From: Rhodoplanes serenus
GTDB taxonomy: Bacteria > Pseudomonadota > Alphaproteobacteria > Rhizobiales > Xanthobacteraceae
DNA length: 64,000 bases
Direction: 5' to 3'
Assembly (NCBI GenBank): GCA_009720755.1
Contig: WNKV01000002.1
Span: 248,001 to 312,000, forward strand
The notes under the pieces were generated by a model, which saw only the letters and a program-made list of their open reading frames with translations, searched no databases and was not told the DNA's origin. This document shows positions 1-8,555 of this stretch, piece after piece. The translations under genes were made by a program, and so were the position numbers. Position 1 is the first letter of the stretch. Each line of letters opens with the position of its first letter.

Positions 1-208
1 GCGCCGCCTTGAACGGCTTGGCGGCCGGGTGGGCGTCGGGCTCCAGCACCAACTGGGTGCCGTCGGGGGCGTCCTGCGACACCACGGTCAGCCAGCGGCT
101 CGCGCCCAGCGGCATGTCGACCTTGGGCCGGAAGCCCAGGACCTCGGTGTAGAAACGGAGCGCCTTGTCCAGGTCGTCGACCATCACGCTCGCCAGCTCG
201 ATCCTCAT
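1..208 (-). CDS. VOC (glyoxalase/bleomycin-resistance) family protein, C-terminus cut by window edge
   Basis: Reading leftward from the ATG at 206-208, the visible 69 residues begin MRIELASVMVDDLDKALRFY and continue with TEVLGF and later LVLEPD. This is the classic first beta-alpha-beta unit of a vicinal-oxygen-chelate domain, in which small metal-binding enzymes or resistance proteins are built from paired modules. The substrate cannot be told from this fragment. The start codon overlaps the stop of the ArsR-type regulator by ATGA, so the two genes form one operon; regulator-VOC pairs of this kind are common in proteobacteria. The 3' end lies outside the window. Confidence 0.85.
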   Translation of the reverse strand, partial: MRIELASVMVDDLDKALRFYTEVLGFRPKVDMPLGASRWLTVVSQDAPDGTQLVLEPDAHPAAKPFKAA

Positions 209-615
209 GCGGGGGTTCTCCGTTGCGGTGGGGAGGGGGATGGCGCCGCGGCTGGCGCGGCGTCCGGCTGCGGCGCGGCCGGCTGCGCCGCCGACGGCTC
301 CGCCGCAGACGGCCGGGATTCGGGCGCGCGCTCTCCGGCATGGCCGGCGAGCCACAGGGTCCAGGCGTGGCGCAGCGGCGTGAGGTCGAGAAAATGGTGC
401 TTGCTGCGCCACTGCCATTCGGTGCGCAGGAGGCCGGCCTCCTCCAGCACCTGGAGGTGCTTGGACAGCGCCTGCCGCGACAGGCTGGCGCCATAGTAGG
501 TGATCAGGCGGACATGCAGCTCGAACAGGGTCTGTCCGTCGCGCTCGGCCAGCTCGTCGATCAGCCGCCGTCGCGTCGCATCCGACAGCGCCCGGAAGAG
601 CAGGTCGAGATCCAT
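205..615 (-). CDS. ArsR/SmtB-type winged-helix transcriptional regulator
   Basis: A 136-residue protein. Residues 1-90 are an ArsR-type winged helix: FRALSDATRRRLIDELAERDG opens it, the recognition helix is in LSRQALSKHLQVLEEAGLL, and the wing follows. No CxC-type metal site is visible, so it is probably one of the non-metal ArsR regulators that accompany VOC or SRPBCC proteins. The last 45 residues are a low-complexity Ala/Pro tail after HAGERAPESR. It is translationally coupled to the downstream VOC gene through ATGA. The target is inferred to be its own promoter. Confidence 0.85.
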   Translation of the reverse strand: MDLDLLFRALSDATRRRLIDELAERDGQTLFELHVRLITYYGASLSRQALSKHLQVLEEAGLLRTEWQWRSKHHFLDLTPLRHAWTLWLAGHAGERAPESRPSAAEPSAAQPAAPQPDAAPAAAPSPSPPQRRTPA

Positions 616-738
616 GCTAGAAGACTAATCTGATCGGATGGGTTCAGGCAACCAAAAAGTTGCATGAAGGCGGCAGGCGAGCGGCACCGGCCGAAGACCG
701 CGGACGCGTGGTGTAGCGGCAGAAGGCGTCGCGCTCGA

Positions 739-1431
739 TCAGAATGTCCGCATCATCAGCTTGCCGCCGCGGACCTCCCAGCTCTCCAGCCGGTCCAGGA
801 ACGTCATGCCGAGCAGGCTGACCTTGAGCTGGCCGGGCGGGGCGATGAGGGCCGGCACCGAGCGCTCGACGATGCCGCCGACCGTGATGCGGTCGAGCGT
901 CACGGCGGCCGCCTGGGCGCGGCCGTTGGCGGTGTCGACATTGACGTTGTACTTGATGAAGTCGAGCGGCAGGCCCGCCGCCTTGGCGGCCTCGTGGGTC
1001 AGCACCACGGCGCTCGCTCCGGTGTCGAGCACCATCGGCACGGGGGCGCCGTTGACCTTGGCGGCGACCTGGAAGTCGCCGGCGCGTCCGCGCGCGATCT
1101 CGACGGTCTTGCCACGCGCCGCCACCCGGCCCGGCATCAGCTCGGCCAGCATCCGCTCGCCGGCGTCCTTCATCTCGAAGCGGTAGGTGTAGCCGGCGAC
1201 CAGCACCAGGCCGATCACCGCCCAGATCAGCACCCATTGCACCGCCTGGGCGAAGCGGTCGCGGAACAGCGTCATCACGGCGCCGCTCAGGAGCGCGATC
1301 AGGCCGAGCTTGACCAGAAGCGCCGCCATGTCGCCGTCCGACAGGCCGCCGGCGCCAGGCCGCCGCGCCAAGAGCAGCGCGAGGCCCGCGAAGGCGGCGA
1401 GCAGGAAGAGCCAAACGGCGGAGCGGCGCAT
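739..1431 (-). CDS. Retropepsin-like aspartic protease, membrane-anchored (TIGR02281-type clan AA)
   Basis: A 230-residue protein starting MRRSAVWLFLLAAFAG. Two or three hydrophobic segments occupy residues 1-80. A soluble domain follows, with the single retropepsin catalytic motif VLDTGAS and a later hydrophobic-hydrophobic-Gly motif (LLGMTFL). One DTG per chain implies a homodimeric aspartic protease, as in the alphaproteobacterial family of inner-membrane retropepsin homologues. An in-frame ATG further upstream (1593) would add 54 Arg/Gly-rich residues and is unlikely. The natural substrate of this family is not well defined. The stop is at 739 and no operon partner is apparent. Confidence 0.8.
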   Translation of the reverse strand: MRRSAVWLFLLAAFAGLALLLARRPGAGGLSDGDMAALLVKLGLIALLSGAVMTLFRDRFAQAVQWVLIWAVIGLVLVAGYTYRFEMKDAGERMLAELMPGRVAARGKTVEIARGRAGDFQVAAKVNGAPVPMVLDTGASAVVLTHEAAKAAGLPLDFIKYNVNVDTANGRAQAAAVTLDRITVGGIVERSVPALIAPPGQLKVSLLGMTFLDRLESWEVRGGKLMMRTF

Positions 1432-1617
1432 CGTCAACACGTCCCGACTTCCTCGATCATGTCCCGGGCCGGACCGCCGGAAAATAGGGCGATGCGCCGG
1501 GAAGGCAAGCAGGGCGGCCGTGCCGCCCGGATGGATGGACCGGCCCCGAACCCTGGCGACCCGCGCGCCGGCGGCGCGGACGCGAGCCCTCACGGCGTGG
1601 CGGCGGCCCGCGCCTGA

Positions 1618-3216
1618 TCAGCCCCCCGCCTTGAACAGCCGTAGCCGGCGGCGCAGCGACACCGGCCCGTCGCTGCCGGCCCGCGCCGGCGGCGGCGTGT
1701 CGGACGGCACTGTCGAGCCGCCCTGCTCGGGAATCGGCTGGAGTGCCGCCATCACCCGCTCGGGCGGGAAGGTCACCACCACCTCGGTGCCCTCGCGCAG
1801 CTTGGAGCGCAGCGTGAAGGTGCCGCCGTGCAGGTCGATGATGCTCTTGACGATCGGCAGCCCCAGCCCGGCGCCCTGCTCGGCCGACTTGATGGCGTTG
1901 GAGCCCTGGCCGAAGGAGTCGAGCACGATCGGGATCTCGTCCTCCGGGATGCCGGGCCCGGTGTCACGGACGCCGAGATACTGGCCGCCCGAATGCGTCC
2001 ACCCGACCTTGAGCCAGATCTCGCCGCCCTGCGGGGTGAACTTGATGGCGTTGGACAGGAGGTTGAGGCAGACCTGCCGGACCGCCCGCTCGTCCGCCCA
2101 CAGCTTCGGCATGTCGGGCTCGAAGCTCTCGTGGATGGTGATGCCGCGGTTCTGGGCGCGCAGCTTGAGCAGGTGGTGGCACTCCTCGGCGGTCTGGGCG
2201 AGGCCGACCAGCTCCTCGTTCAGCTCGTAGCGGCCGGCCTCGATGCGCGACAGGTCGAGGATCTCGTTGATCAGGCCGAGCAGGTGGACGCCCGAATTGT
2301 GGATGTCGTTCGAGTAGTCCTTGTAGGCGGGCACCTGGTGAGGGCCGAAGATCTCGTTCTTCATCACCTCGGAGAAGCCCAGGATGGCGTTGAGCGGCGT
2401 ACGCAGCTCGTGGCTCATCTGGGCCAAGAAGCGCGACTTGGCGATGTTGGCGGCCTCGGCGCGGCGGCGCGCCTCGTCGGACTTGGCCTTGGCCTGCTCC
2501 AGCTCGCCGATCAGCGCATCCTTCTCGGCGCGCGCCTCGAGCGTCGCCAGGTTCGAGGAGTAGATGCGGAACGACAGGAGCGCGAAGTAGATCTGCGCCG
2601 TCAGCGCCATGGCGGCGAGAATCCAGCCCTGCACGGTGCCGGCCAGCACGAAGTTGAGGGCGACCGCGACCGTCACCGGCGTGGTGCCGGCGAGCACCGC
2701 CACCGGCAGGGTGGAGGCCAGCATGCTGGCGATCGCCACCACCAGCAGCATGACGAACAGGTTGAAGGTCGCGGCGGTCTCGTGGGCGCCGACCTGCTGG
2801 GCGAGCTGGAACATCCAGGCCAGGCCGAAGAACAGGTCGAGCAGCACGAAGCGCAGGCGCCACGCGCGGCTGTTCACCGTGTTGGGCGGCTCGGCCAGGA
2901 ATTTCCGGCACTTCAGGACGATCACCACATGGATCACCAGGGTGGCGGCCGTCCACACGCCGGCGGCGAGCGGATCGCTCCAGACGCCGGCGAGCACGCC
3001 GATCGAGACGATCAGCATGAGGATGACGAGCGAGCCCGACAGCCGGTTCTGGGCGTACTGGCGCAGCAGCTCGGCGTCGAAGGCCGGGCGGGTGCCGGTG
3101 GTGGAGGTCAGGCGGTCCCGCGCCTCGCGCACCCGCTGCGCCGCCCGTCGGCGGCGCGCGGCCTCGGTCCTGTCGACCGAGGTCGGGACGGGGGGATCGG
3201 CGGGGACGAAGGACAT
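1618..3216 (-). CDS. Membrane sensor histidine kinase, PleC/DivJ-like
   Basis: A 532-residue protein. A cytoplasmic Arg-rich N-terminus (1-55) is followed by six hydrophobic segments (about 60-80, 86-102, 122-140, 150-168, 172-190, 196-216), a short coiled coil (225-258), a HisKA domain with phospho-acceptor H269 in SHELRTPLNAILGFSEVM, and a HATPase with N-box NLLSNAIKF (385-393), G1 DTGPGIP (418-424) and G2 GAGLGLPI (448-455). The FSEVMKNEIFGP helix is typical of the alphaproteobacterial DivJ/PleC/PdhS group, which act on the DivK/PleD cell-cycle regulators. No response regulator is adjacent, so the partner is unknown. The N-terminus has no recognised extracellular sensor; the membrane bundle itself may sense. 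Confidence 0.85.
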   Translation of the reverse strand: MSFVPADPPVPTSVDRTEAARRRRAAQRVREARDRLTSTTGTRPAFDAELLRQYAQNRLSGSLVILMLIVSIGVLAGVWSDPLAAGVWTAATLVIHVVIVLKCRKFLAEPPNTVNSRAWRLRFVLLDLFFGLAWMFQLAQQVGAHETAATFNLFVMLLVVAIASMLASTLPVAVLAGTTPVTVAVALNFVLAGTVQGWILAAMALTAQIYFALLSFRIYSSNLATLEARAEKDALIGELEQAKAKSDEARRRAEAANIAKSRFLAQMSHELRTPLNAILGFSEVMKNEIFGPHQVPAYKDYSNDIHNSGVHLLGLINEILDLSRIEAGRYELNEELVGLAQTAEECHHLLKLRAQNRGITIHESFEPDMPKLWADERAVRQVCLNLLSNAIKFTPQGGEIWLKVGWTHSGGQYLGVRDTGPGIPEDEIPIVLDSFGQGSNAIKSAEQGAGLGLPIVKSIIDLHGGTFTLRSKLREGTEVVVTFPPERVMAALQPIPEQGGSTVPSDTPPPARAGSDGPVSLRRRLRLFKAGG

Positions 3217-3525
3217 GCTGGCACTGCGGTCTCGCGTTCGCGCCCACCCTGCATCGAAATCCTTAAATTCAGGCTTAGGCGGTCATTAGCCTTGACGCAT
3301 CGAGACCGACCGGCAGACGGTTCGGACGACCGGCGGTCGTGCGTCGCATCGGCCGTTCCGGGCGACGTGACGGCCGCGGCGCGCCGCGACCGTTCAATCG
3401 TTAAAATTCGGTCGCCGCTGCGCCGGCGCGACAGATAGCCGCAAAAGAGCTGGAATCTCGCGGGAGCTTCGCGTCAAATCGGTGGGCGCCGTGTCGGTGA
3501 TGGCGGCCGCAGGGTGGGGACCATC
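3217..3525. other. Divergent intergenic region between the histidine kinase and the pseudocaspase gene
   Basis: About 310 bases separating two divergent genes. The part at 3255-3300 is clearly richer in A/T (aaatccttaaattcaggc, then ttagccttgacgcat), and a second A/T patch lies near 3395-3410. These are the likely promoter zones, but I cannot assign -35/-10 boxes with confidence. An AGGGTGGGGA run just before the ATG at 3526 may serve as its ribosome-binding site. No ORF with gene-like composition is visible. Confidence 0.4.
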
Positions 3526-5787
3526 ATGATCAGGCGTTGGGTTTCGTTCTGGGCCGTCGTGCTGGCCACGGCGGCGACCATGGCGTGGACCGCGAGCGCG
3601 CAGCAGGATGCCGCCCCGCCGGCGGCGCCGTCCGGACCGCCGCGGATCGGCTTCGTGGTCGGCAACGCCAACTATCCGACCGCCCCGCTGCCCACCGCGC
3701 TCGCCGATGCCGGCCTGGTGGCGGAGGCGCTGCGCTCGGTCGGCTTCGAGATCGTCGAGGGCGCCGATCTGACACAGGCCGATCTCGTCCGCTCGTTCCG
3801 GGAGTATCTCGGCAAGCTGGAGCAGGCCGGACCCGACGCGGTCGGCTTCATGTACTTCGCCGGCTACGGCTTCGCGTTCGAGGGCGACAACTATCTCGCC
3901 GGCGTCGACGCCAAGCTGGAGCGCGACAGCGACGTGCCTCTCGATGCGGTCCGCCTCTCCGATCTCCTGCGCTCGCTCGGCGGCGCCCCGGCGCGCAGCA
4001 AGATCGTGGTCGTCGATGCCGCCCGCAAGCTGCCGTTCCGTCTCGCCGAGCAGGGGCTCGCCCCCGGCCTCGCCGCCGTCGAGGCGCCGCCCGGCATGCT
4101 GATCGGCTTCTCGGCGGCGCCTGGCCTCGTGGCGCCCGATCAGGCCGGGCAGGGCGCCTACGGGGCCTATGCGACGGCGATCGCCGAGATGGTGCGCGCC
4201 GCCGGGCTCGACATGCCGGACGTGTTCACCCGCATCCGCGCCCGCACCCACGAGATCACGGCGGGCCGGCAGACGCCTTGGCACGTCTCGGCGCTGACCG
4301 AGCCGCTGGTGCTGGTGCCGGCCGACGCGGTGGCCGACGCGCCGGCGCCCGTCATGCCGGCGGCGAGCCGCGGCGACCGGCCGTTCCGCGAGCTGTCGGA
4401 CGAGGAGGCGTATGCGATCGCCATCGAGCGCGACCGCCTGCCCGTCTATGTCGAGTTCGTCGAGGCGTTCCCGAACAGCCCGTATGCCAAGCGCGTGTGG
4501 GTGATCATCCGGGCGCGGCGCGAGGCGCTGGCCTGGCAGCGTGCCGTCGAGATGAACACGCCGCAGAGCTACTGGACCTATTTGCGCCGCTACCCCAACG
4601 GCATCTATGCGCGCGACGCCGAGCGACGCCTCGGCCGTCTCGCGGCCCCGGTGGCGCCGCCGCAGGCGTTCGCCCCGGTCGAGTTCGCCGACGTGCCGCC
4701 GCCGCTGCCCGACGAGCCGCCGACCTATTTCTACGACGACTATCCGCCGGCGCCGCCGCCGCCCCCGGTGCTGATCGCGCCGCGGCCGCGCTACTGGGTG
4801 GACCTGCCGCCGCCACCGCCGCCCATCTACTACGGCGGGCTGCCGCCGGTGTCGGTGATGCCGGTCATCCCGCGGGTGCGCCCCGGCGTACGCATTCCGG
4901 TGGTGCTGCCCGGGCGGCCGCTCCCGCCCAACCTGCCGCCCAACGTGCGGCCGGGGTATCCGATCGGCCCCGGTGTCCGGCCGGGCGGGCCCGGTCCTGG
5001 CACGCTCGGTCCTGGCACGCCGGTGTTGCCGGGTGCTCCCGACGTCCGGCCGGGCGCTCCGGGCGTGCCGGTGGCGCCGGTCGGCCCCGGCGTTCGTCCC
5101 GGTGTTCGTCCCGGTGGACCGCCGCCTCAGGGCCTCGTCGGCGTGCCGCCCGGTGGCCCGCCTCCTGGTCCGTCGGTGGGCGGGACTCCGCCCGGTGGCG
5201 TGCCGCCCGGAGGACCCGGCGTGCGGCCGGGCCGGCCGGGAGGTCCCGTGATGCCCGGCGCTCCCGGTGTTCGTCCCGGCGGACCGCCGCCTCAGGGTGT
5301 CGTCGGCGTGCCGCCCGGTGGTCTACCGGCCGGAGGACCCGGCGTGCGGCCGGGCCGCCCGGGGCCTGGTGGCCTGCCGCCACCCGGTCCTGGGGTCCGC
5401 CCCGGAGGGCCACCGCCGCCGACTGTCGTGAATCGCCCGCCGCCCCCGACCGTGGTGAACCGTCCACCGCCGCCACCGGCCGTGCACCGGGCACCGCCTC
5501 CGATGGTGCGACCGTCACCGCCGCCGCCCACGATGGTGAATCGCCCACCGCCGCCGGCCGTGCACCGGGCACCGCCCCCGATGGTGCGGCCGTCACCGCC
5601 GCCGCCTCCGGTGGTCCATCGGGCGCCGCCTCCGATGGTGCGGCCGGCACCGCCGCCACCCCCGATGGCCCGGCCCGCGGCGCCGCCGCCCCGCCCGACC
5701 ATGGCGGCACCACCTCCGCGGCCCGCGGCGCCACCGCCGCCGCCTCGGCGATGTGTCGTGGTCAACGGTCAGCAGGTCTGCCGCTGA
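3526..5787 (+). CDS. Secreted caspase-fold protein (C14 family) lacking the catalytic His and Cys, with a long Pro/Gly-rich tail
   Basis: A 753-residue protein with a signal peptide (1-25, ending TASAQQ). The p20-like caspase fold spans about 38-265: the opening strand is IGFVVGNANY, then FAGYGFAFEG and VVVDAARKLPF. In active bacterial homologues these last two read YAGHG and DACR. Here the catalytic His is Tyr114 and the catalytic Cys is Ala166, so proteolysis is not expected. Residues 285-370 contain TPR-like half repeats (FPNSPYA, YPNGIYARDAERRL) that often follow such domains. From about residue 375 the chain is almost wholly Pro/Gly with internal repeats and ends CVVVNGQQVCR, with two Cys. 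Likely a periplasmic or surface scaffold. A GTG at 3514 is an alternative start. No operon partner. Confidence 0.85.
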   Translation: MIRRWVSFWAVVLATAATMAWTASAQQDAAPPAAPSGPPRIGFVVGNANYPTAPLPTALADAGLVAEALRSVGFEIVEGADLTQADLVRSFREYLGKLEQAGPDAVGFMYFAGYGFAFEGDNYLAGVDAKLERDSDVPLDAVRLSDLLRSLGGAPARSKIVVVDAARKLPFRLAEQGLAPGLAAVEAPPGMLIGFSAAPGLVAPDQAGQGAYGAYATAIAEMVRAAGLDMPDVFTRIRARTHEITAGRQTPWHVSALTEPLVLVPADAVADAPAPVMPAASRGDRPFRELSDEEAYAIAIERDRLPVYVEFVEAFPNSPYAKRVWVIIRARREALAWQRAVEMNTPQSYWTYLRRYPNGIYARDAERRLGRLAAPVAPPQAFAPVEFADVPPPLPDEPPTYFYDDYPPAPPPPPVLIAPRPRYWVDLPPPPPPIYYGGLPPVSVMPVIPRVRPGVRIPVVLPGRPLPPNLPPNVRPGYPIGPGVRPGGPGPGTLGPGTPVLPGAPDVRPGAPGVPVAPVGPGVRPGVRPGGPPPQGLVGVPPGGPPPGPSVGGTPPGGVPPGGPGVRPGRPGGPVMPGAPGVRPGGPPPQGVVGVPPGGLPAGGPGVRPGRPGPGGLPPPGPGVRPGGPPPPTVVNRPPPPTVVNRPPPPPAVHRAPPPMVRPSPPPPTMVNRPPPPAVHRAPPPMVRPSPPPPPVVHRAPPPMVRPAPPPPPMARPAAPPPRPTMAAPPPRPAAPPPPPRRCVVVNGQQVCR
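5101..5608 (+). repeat. Internal direct repeats in the Pro/Gly-rich tail of the pseudocaspase gene
   Basis: The 56-base segment at 5101-5156 recurs at 5266-5321 with few differences (encoding a GVRPGGPPPQG.VGVPPGG unit). Further on, a roughly 65-base unit encoding AVHRAPPPMVRPSPPPP occurs at 5461-5528 and again at about 5541-5605, with shorter degenerate copies to 5690. These are in-frame coding repeats, which suggests tail length may vary between strains by slippage or recombination. Confidence 0.8.
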
Positions 5788-5862
5788 ACGTGGCTGAAAC
5801 GCAGACGGGCGCCGCGATGGCGGCGCCCGCTCGGTCGGCTCGCAAGGGACGGCCGTCTCGCC

Positions 5863-6732
5863 TCAGCGCTCCAGCCGGGCGATCAGGCTGGACGTGTCCC
5901 AGCGCCGGCCGCCCATCGCCTGCACCTCGGCATAGAACTGATCGACCAGCGCGGTGACCGGCAGCGCCGCGCCGTTGCGCCGCGCCTCCGCCAGCACGAT
6001 GCCGAGGTCCTTGCGCATCCAGTCCACCGCGAAGCCGAAGTCGAACTCGCCCGCCACCATGGTCTTGTGGCGGTTCTCCATCTGCCACGACTGCGCCGCC
6101 CCCTTGGAGATGGTGGCGACCAGCTTGTCGGTGTCGAGCCCGGCCTTCTTGGCGAAGTGCAGCCCCTCGGCGAGACCCTGCACCAGCCCGGCGATGCAGA
6201 TCTGGTTGACCATCTTGGCGAGCTGGCCGGCGCCGGCCGGCCCCATCAGGGTGCAGGCGCGCGCATAGGCGGCAATCACCGGAGCGACGCGCGCGAATAC
6301 GTCGGGCTCGCCGCCGCACATCACCGTGAGGATGCCGTTCTCGGCTCCCGCCTGGCCGCCCGACACCGGCGCGTCGATGGCGGCGAAGCCGCCCGCGGCC
6401 GCCGCGGCGGCGAGCTCGCGAGCGACCTCGGCCGAGGCGGTGGTGTGATCGACGAACACGGTGCCGGCGGCCATGCCGGCGAAGGCGCCGTCCGGCCCGA
6501 GGGTCACCTGGCGCAGGTCGTCGTCGTTGCCGACGCAGGCCATCACGACGTCCTGGCCCTCCGCCGCCTCGCGCGGCGTCGCCGCCGCGCGGCCGCCGTG
6601 CTGGGCCACCCAGCGGGCCGCCTTGTCGGCGGAGCGGTTGTAGACGGTGACGGCATGGCCGCCCTTGGCAACGAGATGGCCGGCCATGGGGTAGCCCATG
6701 ACGCCGAGACCGATGAAGGCAACCTTGGCCAT
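5863..6732 (-). CDS. NAD(P)-dependent beta-hydroxyacid dehydrogenase (3-hydroxyisobutyrate / tartronate-semialdehyde reductase family)
   Basis: A 289-residue enzyme of the usual family length. The Rossmann motif is AFIGLGVMGYPMAGHL (5-20). The substrate-binding signature is DAPVSGGQAGA (120-130), and the catalytic lysine is K173 in GAGQLAKMVNQI. Members reduce 2-hydroxy-3-oxopropionate to glycerate, or oxidise 3-hydroxyisobutyrate in valine breakdown. The residue after the Rossmann beta-2 strand is YNRS, favouring NADP, but substrate cannot be fixed from sequence. It is encoded alone, with its start facing the SMR exporter gene, so the two are divergent. An upstream in-frame ATG at 6984 would run through the divergent gene and is rejected. 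Confidence 0.88.
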   Translation of the reverse strand: MAKVAFIGLGVMGYPMAGHLVAKGGHAVTVYNRSADKAARWVAQHGGRAAATPREAAEGQDVVMACVGNDDDLRQVTLGPDGAFAGMAAGTVFVDHTTASAEVARELAAAAAAGGFAAIDAPVSGGQAGAENGILTVMCGGEPDVFARVAPVIAAYARACTLMGPAGAGQLAKMVNQICIAGLVQGLAEGLHFAKKAGLDTDKLVATISKGAAQSWQMENRHKTMVAGEFDFGFAVDWMRKDLGIVLAEARRNGAALPVTALVDQFYAEVQAMGGRRWDTSSLIARLER

Positions 6733-6862
6733 GCGCCGTGTCCTCTCTGTCGTTGAGGGTTGTCTTGCGGGGGACTCGATCGGCCGCCACTGTGCCGGCC
6801 GGGCGCGCCGCGTCAACCAGCACCGGCCTGCCGATTCCCGGACCGAGAGGACGTGACAGACG

Positions 6863-7180
6863 ATGGCGTGGACGCTGCTGATACTGGCAGGACTGTGCGA
6901 GATCGGGTGGCCGGTCGGCCTCAAGCTCGGCTGGACCGAGCAGGGGCTGCGGCCGCTGTGGATCGCCTTCGCGGTGGTCTGCATGACGGCGAGCGGCGTC
7001 CTGCTGCTGCTGGCCCAGCGCGAGATCCCGATGGGGACCGCCTATGCGGTGTGGACCGGCATCGGAGCGGTCGGCGCCTTCGCGATCGGCATCGCGGCCT
7101 TCGGCGACCCCGGCACCCTGGTCCGCTTCGCCTCGGTGGGGCTGATCGTGCTCGGCATCATCGGGTTGAAGATGGGATAG
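6863..7180 (+). CDS. sugE: Small multidrug resistance family exporter, Gdx/SugE subtype (guanidinium/quaternary cation exporter)
   Basis: A 105-residue protein with four hydrophobic segments, the standard SMR length. The essential membrane glutamate is E13 in AGLCEIGWPVGLK. The segment GTAYAVWTGIGAVGAF and the ending LIVLGIIGLKMG match the Gdx/SugE branch rather than EmrE. Proteins of this branch work as antiparallel homodimers that exchange protons for guanidinium or related cations. Only one subunit gene is present, consistent with a homodimer. I see no guanidine-type riboswitch in the short leader. Gene is monocistronic or followed by mrp after a 106-base gap. Confidence 0.88.
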   Translation: MAWTLLILAGLCEIGWPVGLKLGWTEQGLRPLWIAFAVVCMTASGVLLLLAQREIPMGTAYAVWTGIGAVGAFAIGIAAFGDPGTLVRFASVGLIVLGIIGLKMG

Positions 7181-7286
7181 GGCGACGGCCGGCCGCGGCA
7201 GCCGCCGTTGACCCGCATCCGCGCCGGCCTATGGTGACCGCAGACGACCCGGCCGCAGCGGCGGAACCGGGCAGGGGAGAAGCCGC

Positions 7287-8459
7287 ATGAGCGTGAGCCA
7301 GGATGACGTCGTCGCGACCCTCGCACGGGTGAAGGGGCCGGACGGCGTGCCGCTCACCGCCGGCGGCACCCTGTCGGAGATCGTCGTCTCCGACGGCAAG
7401 GTGTTCTTCTCGATCACCGTCGATGCCGGCGCCGTGAAGGCATGGGAGCCGGTGCGGGCCGCCGCCGAGGCGGCCGTCCGGGCCATTCCGGGCGTCACCT
7501 CGGCCCTCGTCGCGCTGACGGCGGAGCGCAGCGCCGGCGCCGGAGGGGCTGGCGGGCCGGCGGTGCGGCGTGTCTCCGGCGCGGCCGGCGGAGCGCCCGG
7601 CGCGGCACCCGGCGGAGCCGGCGGTCATGCACACGGGCACGGCCACGCCGCCCCGCAGCCGGCGGTGCCCGGCGTCGAGACCATCATCGCGGTCGCCTCC
7701 GGCAAGGGCGGCGTCGGCAAGTCGACCACGGCGGTCAATCTCGCGCTCGGGCTCGCCGCGACCGGCCTGCGGGTCGGGCTGCTCGACGCCGACATCTACG
7801 GCCCGTCGGTGCCGCGGCTCCTCGGCCTCAAGGGGCGGCCGCAGATGGGGCCGGGCAACAAGCTGATGCCGATGAAGGGCTTCGGCCTGGAGGTGATGTC
7901 CATCGGCTTCCTCGTGGAAGAGGAGACGCCGATGATCTGGCGCGGCCCGATGGTGATGTCGGCGCTGACCCAGATGCTGCGCGAGGTCGATTGGGGGCGG
8001 CTCGACGTGCTGGTCGTCGACATGCCGCCCGGCACCGGCGACGCCCAGCTCACCATGGCCCAGCAGGTGCCCCTCAAGGGCGCCGTGATCGTCTCGACCC
8101 CGCAGGACCTGGCGCTGATCGATGCGCGGCGCGGCATCGCCATGTTCCGCCGCGTCGACGTGCCGGTGCTCGGCATCGTCGAGAACATGAGCTACTTCCT
8201 GTGCCCGAAATGCGGGGAGCGCTCCGACCTGTTCGGCCACGGCGGCGCGCGCGACGAGGCCGCGCGGCTCGGCGTGCCGTTCCTCGGCGAGGTGCCGCTG
8301 CACATGGACATCCGCGCCACCTCGGACGCCGGCCGGCCGCTGGTGGCGACCGCGCCGGATGGCCCGCACGCGGTCATCTACCGCGACATCGCCGTCAAGG
8401 TACGCGACCAGCTCGCCGCCGCCGGCCGCGCCGCGCCGCAGATCGTCATGGAGGGGTGA
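7287..8459 (+). CDS. mrp: Mrp/NBP35-type Fe-S cluster carrier P-loop ATPase
   Basis: A 390-residue protein. Residues 1-80 form an FSCA/MIP18-like domain (LARVKGPDGVPL...). A Gly/Ala-rich linker (81-125) containing HAHGHGH (114-120) leads into the ATPase domain. The deviant Walker A is GKGGVGKST (139-147), the Walker B region is VVDMPPGTGDAQL (243-255), and the cluster-bridging CxxC is C306-P-K-C309. Mrp dimers carry a [4Fe-4S] cluster to apo-proteins. The cytoplasmic carrier is usually housekeeping. The His-rich linker is longer than usual. Its RBS (gcaggggagaag) lies close before the ATG at 7287. Confidence 0.93.
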   Translation: MSVSQDDVVATLARVKGPDGVPLTAGGTLSEIVVSDGKVFFSITVDAGAVKAWEPVRAAAEAAVRAIPGVTSALVALTAERSAGAGGAGGPAVRRVSGAAGGAPGAAPGGAGGHAHGHGHAAPQPAVPGVETIIAVASGKGGVGKSTTAVNLALGLAATGLRVGLLDADIYGPSVPRLLGLKGRPQMGPGNKLMPMKGFGLEVMSIGFLVEEETPMIWRGPMVMSALTQMLREVDWGRLDVLVVDMPPGTGDAQLTMAQQVPLKGAVIVSTPQDLALIDARRGIAMFRRVDVPVLGIVENMSYFLCPKCGERSDLFGHGGARDEAARLGVPFLGEVPLHMDIRATSDAGRPLVATAPDGPHAVIYRDIAVKVRDQLAAAGRAAPQIVMEG

Positions 8460-8555
8460 TGGAGTTCGAGCGCCTCCGTGTTCTTTGGAAATCCGCAATC
8501 TGTAGTTGATCTGACCGGCCGCCAGTGGTTGTCTTTCGCTGTCTGAATCGGGACG

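Noticed and set aside
5101-5608. Repeats considered as a CRISPR array
   Set aside because: Units are in-frame coding repeats of unequal length with no unique spacers.
4865-5765. Minus-strand Gly-rich ORFs opposite the Pro-rich tail (possible PE_PGRS-like proteins)
   Set aside because: They are the complement of Pro codons (CCG read as CGG/GGC). The plus-strand gene has the signal peptide and caspase fold.
6740-6862. Guanidine-type riboswitch in front of the Gdx/SugE exporter
   Set aside because: The leader is short and shows no pair of ACGR-loop hairpins or ykkC-type conserved blocks that I can demonstrate.
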